Shown: positions 22,141-34,211 of the stretch, piece by piece | Position numbering within the stretch: the stretch's first letter is position 1 | Layout of the letters: each line of letters starts with the position of its first letter | Origin: Trogon surrucura | Taxonomy: Eukaryota; Chordata; Aves; Trogoniformes; Trogonidae | DNA: 64,000 bases | Reading direction: 5' to 3' | NCBI GenBank assembly: GCA_020746105.1 | Contig: CM036629.1 | Span: forward strand, 2,053,501 to 2,117,500 | Notes under the pieces: model-generated | The model's input: only the letters and a program-made list of their open reading frames with translations | Told to the model about the DNA's origin: nothing | The model's database searches: none | Translations under genes and position numbers: made by a program

Positions 22141-24445
22141 TAAACTCCTTCAGAAGTGCTCCAGGAGGTCAGCGCTTGGCCAATGCAAAGCAGCCCAAGA
22201 AAGCAACTTGCACGTGTGAAAAGGACGTTTATGGATGGGATCCTGGCAGAAAAAAGTCTCCAAGTACGCGGCTGTCTAGAGGAACTAAGTTGCGATGGGC
22301 TCCATCACGCCAACCCAGGGCTTCTGGGGATGCGACTCTTGGACTCAACACTGCAAGCAGCGAAAGCCCATTAAAATTTCTGCAAGAACAGGCCTGGTGC
22401 TGCAGGTCTGGTCCAAAGCACGAGGAGTTTACTGGGAACGTATCCACTGATGACACTTGGCTTCACACCAGACACCGTGGAGGATCTGGAAAGATGCTTA
22501 GGAGATTCCTGTTCTTAGGCATCCGTGTGCTCTTTGGCATGCTCCGAGGGGCCTACCCACGTGGGGGTTTTTGTGCTACAATGCTCCAGAAATCTAGTCC
22601 TAAAGACATAAATTAATAGTGAAGTTATCAGCGGAAAGAACTACGCCCTAACAGTGTTTTGCAGAGATTCCCAGAGAAGTTACTAGAACGTTATCATTGA
22701 TAGTGGCGTTTATCTTGCAAAACAACTGCACGTGAAAACGGACCTGCCAAATGAACAACACACCCACAGGGCAGCATTGCAAACACTTCTAGGGCTCAAT
22801 ACTGGTGAAAAAGTGCGTGCAAAAGGGCACCAAAACTTGCCCTTCCGTCACCATTTGCAAGGTGCTGGTCAACGTTCTTGGACAACGCAGACTCTCCATC
22901 CAGGGGCAGAGAGATGCCTGTTCATTGCTACTTCCGTACCATAAAATAAAAGCATGCAATGTTTCGTGGCATGTAAAACCTACTACCTGAACCACAAAAA
23001 TCTCTGCCTCGGGGAGCTTAAAATAGTTTTTAAAAAAGAAAAGTATGCTTAGGTGTCAAGGCATAGCTGGAAAGCAAACTGCAGTGGACGCTGGGGCTTG
23101 GTCCTGGAGGCAACTCTAGACAGATGTGGAGCAGATCAACCTTGAATTAAACCACTTCAACTGAAAAAAAAGGAAAAAATACAGGTGGAGTACTGAAGTT
23201 TCTAGCTGAATGCTCTGCCCGCTAACACCACAGACACAAGCTCAACAGAAAAGCGGAGGAGCTGAGAAAAAATGTCTAAAGGAGAGATCTCAGCCTTCAA
23301 GCTCTCCTTTGGAGACCAGTCCATGAGAGGGCAAAGGATCTCCGCCAGCTAGCTGAATCTTATTTATTAGCAAGCTGTCAAACTCACACAGTCAGAAAAT
23401 AAGGCTGTTTTGAGCTAAATTTTACCATGAAACTCTACAGGAAGATTGTTACATTAAGAAAAGTTTGTTTGCATGTTTGGTTTCTTCTAATTCCCCCAAC
23501 AGAAGCCATATTAAAACTCTAAATATATACAGCTTTTCAGAACTTCCCCATTCTAACTACCAGCAACACCACATACACAAATTAAAAAAAAAAACTCTTA
23601 CAAACCAGCAGAGCTGTTTTCGGTGAAATACAAATAATTTACCAATCACTCTCCTAATCTCTTTCCTAAGGCTGGGAAACCCATCCTTTGAAACAGAGTC
23701 TTCCTCCGGCATGGTGAGGAATCTAGAAACTTTTTCATAAGTCAGAGGATTCCTGCATTGCATGAATGGCTATAAGGTTAGGCAGTTCATAATTCGTTTT
23801 TGATTTTTACGTTTTACTGGTCACAGGAGGGAGAGTTCTGCACGTGCTCCTCACCTTTTCCCTGTCCCATCATCCATCCTCGGCAGATACGGCCAAGAAC
23901 GGATCCGAGATGCTTCCAGTCCACGGGGAAACGCCGAGCGCTCACGGCACCATCCCCGGAGTTTCGAAAGTCTTGGCGTGGCGGGGCCGGCATGTGCTAA
24001 AGAGACTTCTCAAGCCAGTTGCAATGCTTTCATGCTTTGATACCTCTCCACCCAAGCCTCAAAACCACCACAAAAATGAGAAACAATGTCAAAAAAATCA
24101 TGAGAAACCAAGCAGAAATCACAGCTGACCGCCCCCCCTCCGGCTGTCGGCAGCGCCTGAGCGGCCAATCTGCCGCAGTGCTGTGTCAGTGCAGAAATGT
24201 TTGCTCTCCATTAACTGACTCATAATTTGGAAATCCACCACCCATTACAAGAATCTTGATGCATCTGTTGAGCTAACGGTCAGAACATCGTATTCTGATA
24301 AACACGGCGCTAAGAGGGAACCTCTAAATTTCGCTTGGAAACCGATGTTTTCTGCCACTGTGGGAAAGAAGTGCCCTGGGTCTTCCTTCCTTAGAGGAAA
24401 GCCCAACCGTGTACCTGAGCTCTCAAGCTGCTTTCCAGGTCTGTC

Positions 24446-24940
24446 AATCATAAAATAGTTTGGGCTGGAAGGGACCTTAAAGATCATCTAGTTTGACTTG
24501 GCCTTGAACAGTTCCAGGGAGGGGACATCCACAACTCTGGGCAACTTGTTCCAGTGTCTCATCACCCTCATGGAAAAGCATTTCTTCCAATATCTAACCT
24601 AAATCTACCTTCTTTCAGGTTGAAACCTTTACCCATTGTCCTGTCACTATACTCCCCGATCGAGAGTCCCTCCCCATCTTTCCTGTAGCCCCTACAGGAG
24701 GTTCTACAGAAGGTTCTACAAGGCTACAGGAGGTTCTACAGAAGGTTCTACAAGGTCTCCCCGAAGCCTTCTCTCCTCCAGGCTCAAGAGCCTCAACTCT
24801 CTCAACCCTCCCTCGTAGGGTAGGTGTTCCAGCCCTCTGATCATCTTTGTGGTCTCGTCTGGACCTGCTCAAGCAGGTCCGTGTCCTTCTTGTGCTAGGG
24901 TCCCCAGAACTAGACACAGAATTCCAGGTAATGGAGTATC
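24446..24940 (-). mobile_element. CR1 LINE 3' fragment with internal tandem duplication
   Basis: Antisense CR1 of about 495 bp. The plus strand starts with AATCATAAAATAGTTTGGGC, TGGAAGGGACCTTAAAGATC and ATCTAGTTTGACTTG. It continues through GGGCAACTTGTTCCAGTGTC and CTCATCACCCTCATGG to GTCCTTCTTGTGCTAGGGTC and CCCAGAACTAGACACAG, where it is truncated. It is diverged and non-coding. Unusually, a 32-bp segment at 24692-24723 is repeated exactly at 24724-24755. Confidence 0.92.
24692..24755. repeat. Perfect 32-bp tandem duplication inside CR1
   Basis: Two exact, adjacent 32-bp copies, at 24692-24723 and 24724-24755. Each begins CTACAGGAGGTTCTACAGAA and itself contains two near-copies of AGGTTCTACA, so the array may have grown by slippage from a shorter unit. 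The flanking sequence is the CR1 segment that normally reads CTGTAGCCCC...AAGGTCTCCC. The duplication therefore happened after insertion, or is particular to this copy. Confidence 0.9.
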
Positions 24941-25684
24941 GATGGCTCTTGCTTCCAACAAAGAGAAGTGGGGTATGTTCACCCCCTGCAGTGCACTGAT
25001 GTGAGAAGACATGAGCTCCCTCTGGAACAGAGAATAAAACATCTAAGTGGGCTTTCAGCACCCAGTCCAGCACCTTTGCATGCTGCACAACAGCCACCAT
25101 GCAAGAAAATACAGCTCCAAATGCTCAGGAACCTCAGTCATGCCCCATGACCCCTTCCGGCTACATCTCTTAATCCTATGACTACTTTTTTTGGTGTTAA
25201 ATAACACGATAGAAAGCCCAACTGAAAAGCGAAAGAGGGAAGGAAATCTGCTATCCAAGTGGGAGTGGCAGATCAAATTAGTTTCCATCTCCAGCTGAAT
25301 TCTCCCTATTTTTAAAGTTGTGTGCCTCTCCTTTGAAGAACTGCCTTGAGCATTTAGATGCCCAAATATCACTAAATCAGCAAATCCAGATCCTGTAGGT
25401 ATCTTTGCAAATTGGCTCCATAAATGTCACAAAGATACTCCCGGGAACTAGTTCTGTCCAGAGAACCAACATGCATCCAGCAAACAGAACGAGTCTAAGC
25501 TGTTGTGCTAAGTAGCAAGAAAAAAAATACTAAAAAAATAAATCTCTTCCCTAGTCAACAGCCTTTTGAAACCAATTAAAAGCCTCATAGCCTGTGGATG
25601 GGACCTGAACTGGCAATTCTGGCCATGCTCCAGCCATCAGAACGAGACACCACGAGGACTGCTGTCGTCGGGAATTTTGCCATT

Positions 25685-25708
25685 AAAAAAAAAAAAAAAA
25701 AAAAAAAA
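25685..25708. repeat. Poly(A) run, 24 A
   Basis: Uninterrupted run of 24 A. No retropseudogene body or AATAAA signal is evident just upstream, so I call it a homopolymer, not a retrotransposition tail. Confidence 0.85.
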
Positions 25709-27492
25709 GAAATCCCCAAATACCCCACAATCCAAAACTACTAAACACAAACCCCACCACTTCTAGATGAGCTCTGTCATCTTGCCGTCTGTTAGACCCG
25801 AGATACTGGTTGCTTGCATAAGCTTCTGGCGCGGACCCAGCTCTCGGCAGCGTAAATACAGCCACAGAACATCAGGCTTTTCAGAAGCTGTTTCTTCCGA
25901 GCGCATTCATGTGGCTTTTCAGGCGGTGGGAGATGGAGAAAGAGTATCTTGAAGGAACCCTGGGTTAGTCTGCTTTACAGAAAACAGCACCAAACAGCAG
26001 CCAAATTGTCTCAATTTCCGACTCCGACTTAAACGTTTAACCAATCTCATTGGAAACCCGTTGCCTGACGTTCTGACAGCGGGGGTTGGCGAAATTAAAG
26101 ACGCTCGGGGTCTTTCGAAGGAGGTTTGCAGAGACAGATTCCCAAAGCTCACTTTGTGGTGGTCCTCCAGAGATCTGCCTGGCCGCTCTCCCAAACACCA
26201 CATGCCTCTGGGCTATCTGCACTAACATTTCCAAGAGAGACGGGTCTAAAACAGGGGATCAGATCCAAGGATCCTTAAAGCGGATATGAAATCCAAACCA
26301 AATAATTTAATGCTTCAGACTTGTCCATCTGTCTTCTTACAGAAAGGATAGAAACTCCACCTTCCGACACCCCCAAAACTGGAAGTACTTTAATATCTAG
26401 GTCTGTCTGCTGCAGGCATCCCAGCCAGTACGTTAGAGATTTAACATCTGAAGAAAATCAGCCACATTGCTAAGGATCTACACTAGGACCCAGGAGGCTT
26501 GGAGTCAGTTCCATACAGCTATCCAGGGTTAGTCTCTCTGTTTGCAAACAGCGTACACCCACATCAAGCCCAATTTTGGAACAGAGATATTCTTACAGAG
26601 CAAACAGTCCAACCCAACCACCACCAAGGGGTAAACAGAGAGACCTATTCTTCTAGACGCAATTAGGACAGCCCAGAGATCAAAATAAGATTTGGAAACA
26701 CGACAGCTTTCTGTCATACAGGCACGTTCGGGTTTGGATCTGGCCCATAAAACCCACCCAACGCTCTCAAGCTGGCATTTGCGTGAGCTCTAAGTCATCG
26801 AAGTGGCAGACTCTTACCCGACGCAACGCAATCTCCGATGACTTGTCCATCAATCCTTTTTTAACGCTCCATAAACAAGCAAGGTTAGCATAGATTTGAA
26901 GCCACGAGGTTCACAACGAAGGAATTTACCGTATCAACCCTGCCAAATGTTTCAGTCTGCAGAACAGCAGTTGAACGAAGCGGCCAGGCTACACCTGCAA
27001 ACCCAAAACCGAAGAGCGAGATTCCAATTCCCTTCCAATAGCGCACACGTGCTCATCAGACAGTCCCTGGGCAGACACAAGGTGATTATCATGAAGGCAT
27101 CATGCCGACAACATTTTTTCAACCACCGTCTCTTCTGGACACTCTTCAGTTTAATCATTCCATGCACACACGTGTATATACACAATTTATTTCAGGTTTG
27201 GGCCAGCCACAGCAGAGCAATTCTGAAAGGTCAAATAAAGGGAAACCAAAGCGCACTTGCAGCGGCACGGTCTCACATTTCTAACACATCCTTCACCTTG
27301 AATGATGGTCAAGTTACGCGTTGGAAGGTTGCACTGGACTCGTGCCCAACGACTGTCAGCCACAGCTACATCTTCTGCACAAGGGTTGTGCAGCCATCGG
27401 TACTGAAGGACCTGGGAAGCTGCTCTTGGAAGATGTTGTGCACAGCACTTTACAGACGGTACCCTGACCTGAAAAGTCTGCTAATTAAATAA

Positions 27493-27938
27493 ATAGACAA
27501 TATAAGACTTGGCGGTCTAAAGGAAGCCACGAAGGAGCGCTGTGCAGCTTGCCTGGCACTGCCTGAAAGCTGGCTGCAGCCTGGCGATCACAGCAAGAAA
27601 GATGAAATGCCTGCTGAGGTACTTGCAGAAATTTCACCCCAAGCTTGAGAGGCAGTGAAGGAAAAGCTAAAAAAAAAAAAAAAAAAGCCAGAAGGGAATA
27701 AAGAAAATCTCTAAAGAAGGAAGAAACCAAAAGGTTAGAGGAGGAACAAGAGCCAGAGGATGGTGATATAGATGTTGAAGAAGGGCAAAGCTCCCAGAAG
27801 GAAGGAATGGCTGCAGCCAACCAAGTCCTGGAGGCCAGGGAGAACCTGACTAAGCACAGTTTGCAGCTGCACACAAGAGTAGCTGAACAGAGTCTAGAAA
27901 AGGAGTCGGTGGAGAGGAAACCCAAGCAGCACCAGTGA
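27493..27938 (+). pseudogene. Degenerate coding-like stretch, Lys/Glu-rich, unidentified
   Basis: The plus strand reads like a decayed charged protein in two frames. Frame A (from 27493) gives IDNIRLGGLKEATKERCAAC and a stretch containing KKDEMPAEVLAEISPQ, then TGA (27646-27648), then EAVKEKL, a Lys run and a TAA (27712-27714). Near 27700 the sense passes to frame B (27702-27938). Frame B is open for 78 codons and includes KKEETKRLEEEQEPEDGDID, MAAANQVLEARENLTKHSLQ and a terminal KPKQHQ before TGA. The last ~45 codons look helical and coiled-coil-like. I do not recognise the family. It could be a decayed retrocopy, a host exon with errors, or chance composition. The 181-codon minus-strand frame here is Ser/Leu/Phe-rich, as expected for an antisense shadow. 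Confidence 0.22.
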
Positions 27939-30748
27939 ACAGCATCTTCAGGGATCTTGGAGGCGCAGAAAGGGAGAGAGAGCACGTGGAAACTCGAAGT
28001 GAGGAGGCTTACGGGTGGCAAACAAAGCATTTATAGCGTGTTCTGGGGATAGAGCCAGGAGAGAGCGAGAAGACCAAAGCAACAGGGAAGAAAGAAGTAG
28101 TATTTTATGAGTTTTCCCTTGGAAAAAAGCTTGTGCAGAAAGGGCAGCGGGTGCTGGAGTGGGAGAGCCAGAGCAGGGCTGCAGACAAATATTAAAAGCC
28201 GCGATGCCGCTGGCGGGGGTCTCGGAAGTGAGCAACGTGCAAAACACACTCGCCTTCGAGTTCACCTTCTCTGGGAGGGAAACCTAGACCCTCCCTGCTC
28301 CAGCCCTGAAGCATCGAGGTGGATGCTAAACAAAGGATTTTCCTTCCCACCATGTGGAGCCAATATGGGCAAGCAGGTTGAAAGCGGTTTGTGATTGCAA
28401 GTCAGGAGACTGCTCATCATGCCAGCTCTACAAATAACATAATTTCTCAGCGAATTGGCTAAAATTAAGGTATAGAAATGCCCAGTTTAGTCATTATGGC
28501 ATGTAGCAGCGTGTTCTAGTTTAGATGTGTGCAATGCTTAGAGACAGATGCTACCACACTTCTCACAAGGTGCAGTTTGCAGCAGGATCTCTTCGTAAAA
28601 CAAACTCTACTAAAGCAATAAATCCACTGTTCAGGGGAAACTCCACAAGGTTCAAGAGTACAGCGAGAACTAACACACAAGCCCCTCTTCAATTTTAAGC
28701 TTTTTGTGTAAAACTGCAAGACACACATTCACAAACTCTCGGTGCTTTCTGCTCTCTCTCCCTGGCGAGGTGGATGGTTTCACCCTGAGGGATGAACGAT
28801 CTCGAACCAGACAATAACTGCCTCAAGGTCCCCGAGACCAAGTCACGGAGCTCCCTTTTAAGCTGAGATTGGCTTAACCCATGGGCAAAGCCAACAAAGT
28901 CACCAGAGGCCTCAAAATCACGAAAGCCGTGCCAGCGTGCTCCTCTCCTGACCCGGGGCCGTATTAGGAAAGACCGCAGCGGTTCGTGGCTGCCATGGCC
29001 TGGAAAAGCATTTCCCAACAGCTGTCCCAGAGCGGGCGTGGAGAAAATGCAGCAGGAAATAGAAGTGAAAAATAAAATAAAATGCAATGGGGAAGGTAAA
29101 GCTGGTCTGGGCTCTTCCTTGTCATAGTGGAGCATGTATAGCATCCCCCTGCTTTGCCTTCAGTAAATGCCCAGGCTAGGTAGGGATCACTATCCAAACC
29201 AGCCCTTTCTGATCCTTGAAAGGTGTATGCATCGACGTTTTCCAGAAGCAGACACCCCAAACAGGCCAGCAAGCATCTCTGCAACCTTCAGACGCCTCCC
29301 GTTCTTTCACCTCCATTTTTCTCCCTATAATTTCCAAAGACACACAGGTCCCCTGCAGAGCCGCCGCGGCAGCGGCCCCAGACGCGAGCTGCCTCGAAGC
29401 GCTGCCCGCACCACGTCCCGCCAACCTTCCCAAAGCCCTCGCTATCCTCCCCATTTCCCAGAGAGCAAACGCACGTGGCCAGCAAAAAAAGCTGTGAGCA
29501 GCCCTGGCCGTGATGTGTCAGCACGTGGATCGGGGTGAAATGACCCAGCAGGCACCGATTTTTTTTTAAAAAAATTATATATACACATATAAATCCAGTA
29601 GCCAGCTTTAAAGCACAAGAAACTCAAATAATCGCCTATAAATAACCCGTTGTTTTTATTGCAAAGAAAAACATTTTTAAAGCTGCAGAGCCCTGTCATT
29701 TATGTACGTGCAGGAGAGATGAAATTTATGTCTCTCTCGCAACTATTAATACAAGCAACTAAACCAGCAGAGGCATCAGGATCCTCACAGCATTTTAGAA
29801 ACCTAGAAATATTTATGATCAGGCATTGGACCTCTTAATATCTGAAAGAAGTATTGGAGGCAACGACCGGAGAATGCACTTTAAAAGATTTACTTCCCTC
29901 CCACTGGGAATTCAGTGTCTGAACCAGGAACAAATTCTGAAATGCCATAACATTCCATAAAAGAAAAATACGGCACAAATATTTCGTTTGTACATAAAAA
30001 TCATAGTTTTAATTAAAAGAAAAAAACATATTGTGGTCTTATCAGGGGTTTTGGCAAGAAATAATGGGTACGTTCAGTGTTATACAACCCAAAACTACTG
30101 GAATATTTTCACTTTGTTTTTATCTACCGAGACATGTTTCACAAGTTATTGGAAGGATCTTATTCTAGCTTTGCTTAAAAGAATAAACCGGAAAACTGTA
30201 TTCACTAACTACATTTTAATTGTGTCACCATAGATCAGGTCCCCTCAAGGTCACCGATCGGAGTCCCTCAGGGAGGCAAGCTGCCCCGCAGAAGAAATTC
30301 AGCCCACCCTCTTCACGGCTTGGCTCATTCTCCAATTTTTGGCATTGGCCTAGGACCTTCGTCCAGTTTTGGTTTGCACCGATTGCAATTCCAACTAATT
30401 TCTCTTGGAACCAAACTCAATGACTCAAGCACAATGCGGTCCAAAGCGTCAACGTCTGCCTGGTTTCTGGTGGAAATCATATGATATTTTCCTTTCTTTG
30501 GCCTTTCCCACCCGCAAGTGTGAAACGACCTGAGCTCCTTCAAAGCACCAACGCGGGATGGGTCACGCTCCATTGAGACCCATTATTTGTTCTGTTTGGG
30601 CAAAATCCTTGGCCAAGCTAAAAGCTGCACGGTCTCAGCACCGCAGAAAAAAGACGAATGTCTCAGAGGAGGCTCTCAGTGTCTCAGTGAAAGCCACTTT
30701 TGAAGAACATCACATGGAGCAGGCATGTGCTCCCCTGCCCCATCCCAC

Positions 30749-31022
30749 CATAGAATCATAGAATTGCCAGGGTTGGAAGGGACCTTGAAGATCATCTAGT
30801 TCCAACCCCCCGCCCTGGGCAGGGACATCCCCCATCCAGCCTGGCCTTAAAAACTCCCAGGGATGGAGCTTCCACTCTCTCTCTGGGCAACCTGTGCCAG
30901 GGTCTCACCACCCTCATGGGGAAGAAGTTCTTCCTAATGTCCAGTCTGAATCCACCCTTCTCTAGTTTTAATCCATTCCCTCTAGTCCTACCACTACCTG
31001 ATATCCTATAAAGACCCTCACC
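30749..31022 (-). mobile_element. CR1 LINE 3' fragment
   Basis: Antisense CR1, about 275 bp, with a well-preserved 3' end. The plus strand shows CATAGAATCATAGAATTGCC, then GGTTGGAAGGGACCTTGAAG, ATCATCTAGTTCCAACCCCC, the CAACCTGTGCCAGGGTCTCA segment, and CTACCTGATATCCTATAAAG near the truncated 5' end. The two ATTCTATG units at the tip are intact. It contains only the very end of ORF2 and no usable frame. Confidence 0.95.
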
Positions 31023-32786
31023 AGACCCTCATTGCCCAAAGAATGTCCTGTTGCACAACTCCCTGCAAAGCCCTCCCACCTCTGCTGGCCCAGTTCACTT
31101 TGGCCACTCCAGTAGCCACCAGCACCTCTGGAAAAGGTGGGAGGCCACGTGTGTTGCCCACGGCTACGCGAGGCAGCAATCCCAGCTGCAAAAAACAACG
31201 CCTGGAATCACAAAGAGGTGGACCAGTCCTCTGTACTGTGCCAAGATCTTGACAGAACACCCTGATACTCCGAAACAGCGAGTCCAAGCAAAGTTGAGTC
31301 ACCCCACAGTTATTTTGCAGCAGGACTTTCCATGCTCTGCTGTGCCCCTCGCAGCAAAGCTCAGCAGGGATCTGCCGTCTGATCCCACAGAGCGGGACGG
31401 AGTTACAGAAGTCTGAAGATGACTCATGTCACACACATCAGTCTGGGCTTCTGGGTTTTATTTTTACTTCAGCAAAATATTCAGCTTGCCCCGAAGCAAA
31501 CCTATTAGTCATGCTCGCTTCTGGGAACGGTCAGAGTCCAAAAGGGATCAAGAGTTATATGTGGTTTCCTTCTTTTTGATTTGATTATTATTCATCAGGA
31601 GCGAAATTCCTTCCTCTGCAGAAGCCCTATCTATCATGCAACCCTTAGATGGAATATAGGTCACCTAATTTCAACCCTGAAGAAACAAACATTTGCTGAG
31701 AAAATCCCTTTCGGATTCCTGAGAAACTCTCCGGAGAAGAAGAAACGCTCGCTCCGCCGCCCCAAAACCCTTCCCTCCCTCATTTGAAGTCAGAAACGCC
31801 CGAGTTAAAGCACGCAGCCTCCATCCTTTCAGAGAGAACAGAAACTATCCAAAGCAGCAAGAAAACTGGCCTCGCGGGGAGTTGGCCAGAGCCCGCTCCG
31901 CACGCACAAATTACTTGTTGTGTTTATCGCAACAGCGCTCTACGGTTCAACAGAGATCGAACCATCTGTTGTAACTCGGAGCCGTAACTCGGACGCAACA
32001 CAGATCTCGACGCAAACACGTGCGAGTCCTTGGGCTGCTCGTGGCGACCGATTGCCCCAAGAGCGGAGCGTGCGCCACAGCACGTCCCCCAGCAAAGGGT
32101 CCCCCAAGCTCACTTCCAAACCCGGAGAGGACCTGTCTTCTCAGCAACGCTCTTCCCCACGCAGAACAGGCATTTAAGCACTTAAATGCAGGAGAAAGTA
32201 GATGCTTTTCTCATCCCTTCATAGAACAACGTGTCCTAAGGGAAAGGGGTGGGGTGTTCTTAGTAATAAATGAAGTTAAGACAAGTTCAACCCCACTTCC
32301 AGCTTTGGGTGCTTCGTAGGGATCCTCCCTCAAAACTGCTCATCCCACGTGTTACAAGCATCCCTCTGAAGACTCTTCCCACCTCCCCTCCATCCAGGTG
32401 GGCAGTAAATCACTTGCAGCAGCTCTCACTTGACTTTTTCCCAACGGAGCCTACGACTACGAACCGGACACGGTGTTTTACACAAACACCGAAAGCCTTC
32501 TGTGGTATTTGATGGTGGAAGAATTCCCATTTAAGAAAAACACCACTAAAAACGTCGCTATTTTGTACAAATTACTTTCACTGGGATGTAAAGAATGTGA
32601 GAAGTTTTCACAGTTTTAGTTGGACTGAAGTACCTTTGCACTGGAAATATAAATAACAACTTAATCCGGGCCAGAGCTTTTCCCAAAGAGAGAGAATCCT
32701 TCAGACTTATTCCAACCCATCCAGATTTTCTCTGACTCGCTTCTAAATCCAGCTAACTCCTTCTGAGCTACCAGCAGCAGCGAGAC

Positions 32787-32812
32787 ATAAATAAATAAAT
32801 AAATAAATAAAA
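32787..32812. repeat. (ATAA)n microsatellite
   Basis: About six tandem copies of ATAA. No transposon tail is recognisable beside it. Confidence 0.85.
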
Positions 32813-34193
32813 TCACCGTGGGAAAACAACGACTCGCTTTAAAACCTCTTAGCTCAGAGCCACTGTCTTCAGACACAACATCCGTTAGCACGATACACGG
32901 CATTTATCACTTCCAAGGGCCCTTCTCGTCAGGGACAGCAGGGAAACGCAGCGTATGAAATTGGGAGAACACGATGGTGTCTCCAAGGGATTAAGCAGAG
33001 TCGCATCTTTGCTGCATCTGCTTCTCAGCATCCCACAAGCACCACTCAAACCAGGACAGGCTGGGGGGTCTCGAACCGCAGCTGAGCTTTCCCATCGCTC
33101 ATCCCACGTTATTCCGCTCCCTACCAGTTCGCTTTGGTTTCTAACTCTGGCTGAAACTTCCAAATTCCCAGTTCCAGCCAGTACCTCCAAGCAATGATCA
33201 CAGTTGTCATCAGTTCAGGGGTAGCGTCAGAGCACAAGGAGCCAAGAAACTTGCACGGAGAGAGACAGAAATCCCTCAGAGTTCCTCCAATCCATCCAGA
33301 TTTTTATTTGCATCACTTGAATTATAGTTCCTGCCCTGTCTTATAATCACGCTGGGCTGCAACCACCTGGGCTACAAACTGGACTAGACTAAAATACTTC
33401 ACCAGAGTTACAGATTTTATCAAGTTTCCCCCACTAATATGCTTTAAAGCCAAGATAAGCGCAATAATATATCCGAGGACAAAGTCCAGCTCTAGTTTTC
33501 CCTAAGATGTTGTGGACCTTAAAGCTCATTCCAGAAATACTGACACTGCCCGTGTTCACCCCTGCATCTTTGAAACACCCAGCCATGCGATACCAGACAA
33601 TATCAGGGACATGAGAGTGTAAAGATTTGCAAAAATAAGCAAAAAAAAACCCTAACCAACGATTTTGAGTAGACTCAGTGCAGAAAACCTTAACAAGTAG
33701 GAGGCATTTTGTGGGAGCACACATACAGAATCCCACGGATTCTGTCAAAGACTCGGAGCCCATCGCTCGCTCTGCGAGATGCAATCCAGGGTAGGATACT
33801 TAGTTTACAGTGTGGGATGCAGGAAGAAACTAAGGAGAACGCTGTAATGAATTCTGAGGAAGAGACTCATACAATTTAGTGTCTTGATCTGTTTTAAAGT
33901 ACTTCCAGAAGTCTGCCTTGTTTTTTTCCCTCGTACTGAAAAATCATACATCTAATCAGAGCACACTTGGCTGCAGCAGCAAGTAGATACGTATTTCTAA
34001 AGAAAGAAAACAGCAAATCAGGTTCTGATTTTTGTTTTAAAGAAAAAAAAAAAGCAGCTAGACTGGCAAAGCGTGCCCATGTTTGCATTTCACAGCACAA
34101 AGGTCCTTTGATTCCGCAACTCCCCAAAAACACAAACACCCCCCAAACCTCTAGGCAAGGTTCCAGCTGGAAGGAGAGAAAAACCATTAAGAC

Positions 34194-34211
34194 CAAACAA
34201 ACAAACAAAAC
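34194..34211. repeat. (CAAA)n microsatellite
   Basis: Four tandem CAAA units followed by an extended A/C-rich stretch. Simple repeat without evident transposon context. Confidence 0.75.

Larger units (their letters stand above)
21191..24445. other. Non-coding block with candidate regulatory stretches
   Basis: No gene is recognised. It contains an AT/AC alternating repeat (21374-21399), an A14 run (21480-21493), a candidate conserved element at 21885-22140 and another at 24120-24240. The 165-codon plus-strand frame at 22119-22616 has no recognisable domain. Confidence 0.5.
24941..30748. other. Non-coding block, one degenerate coding-like stretch
   Basis: No intact gene is recognised. It contains an A24 run (25685-25708), an A18 run (27669-27686), a charged coding-like stretch on the plus strand at 27493-27938, and short CpG-rich sequence at about 29360-29420. 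A TTG-started 198-codon plus-strand frame at 26896-27492 directly precedes the degenerate stretch in the same frame, separated by one TAA, but shows no known domain. Confidence 0.45.

Noticed and set aside
27485..28030. 181-codon minus-strand frame, Ser/Leu/Phe-rich
   Set aside because: Its composition is what an antisense reading of the Lys/Glu-rich plus-strand stretch gives. Treated as a shadow.
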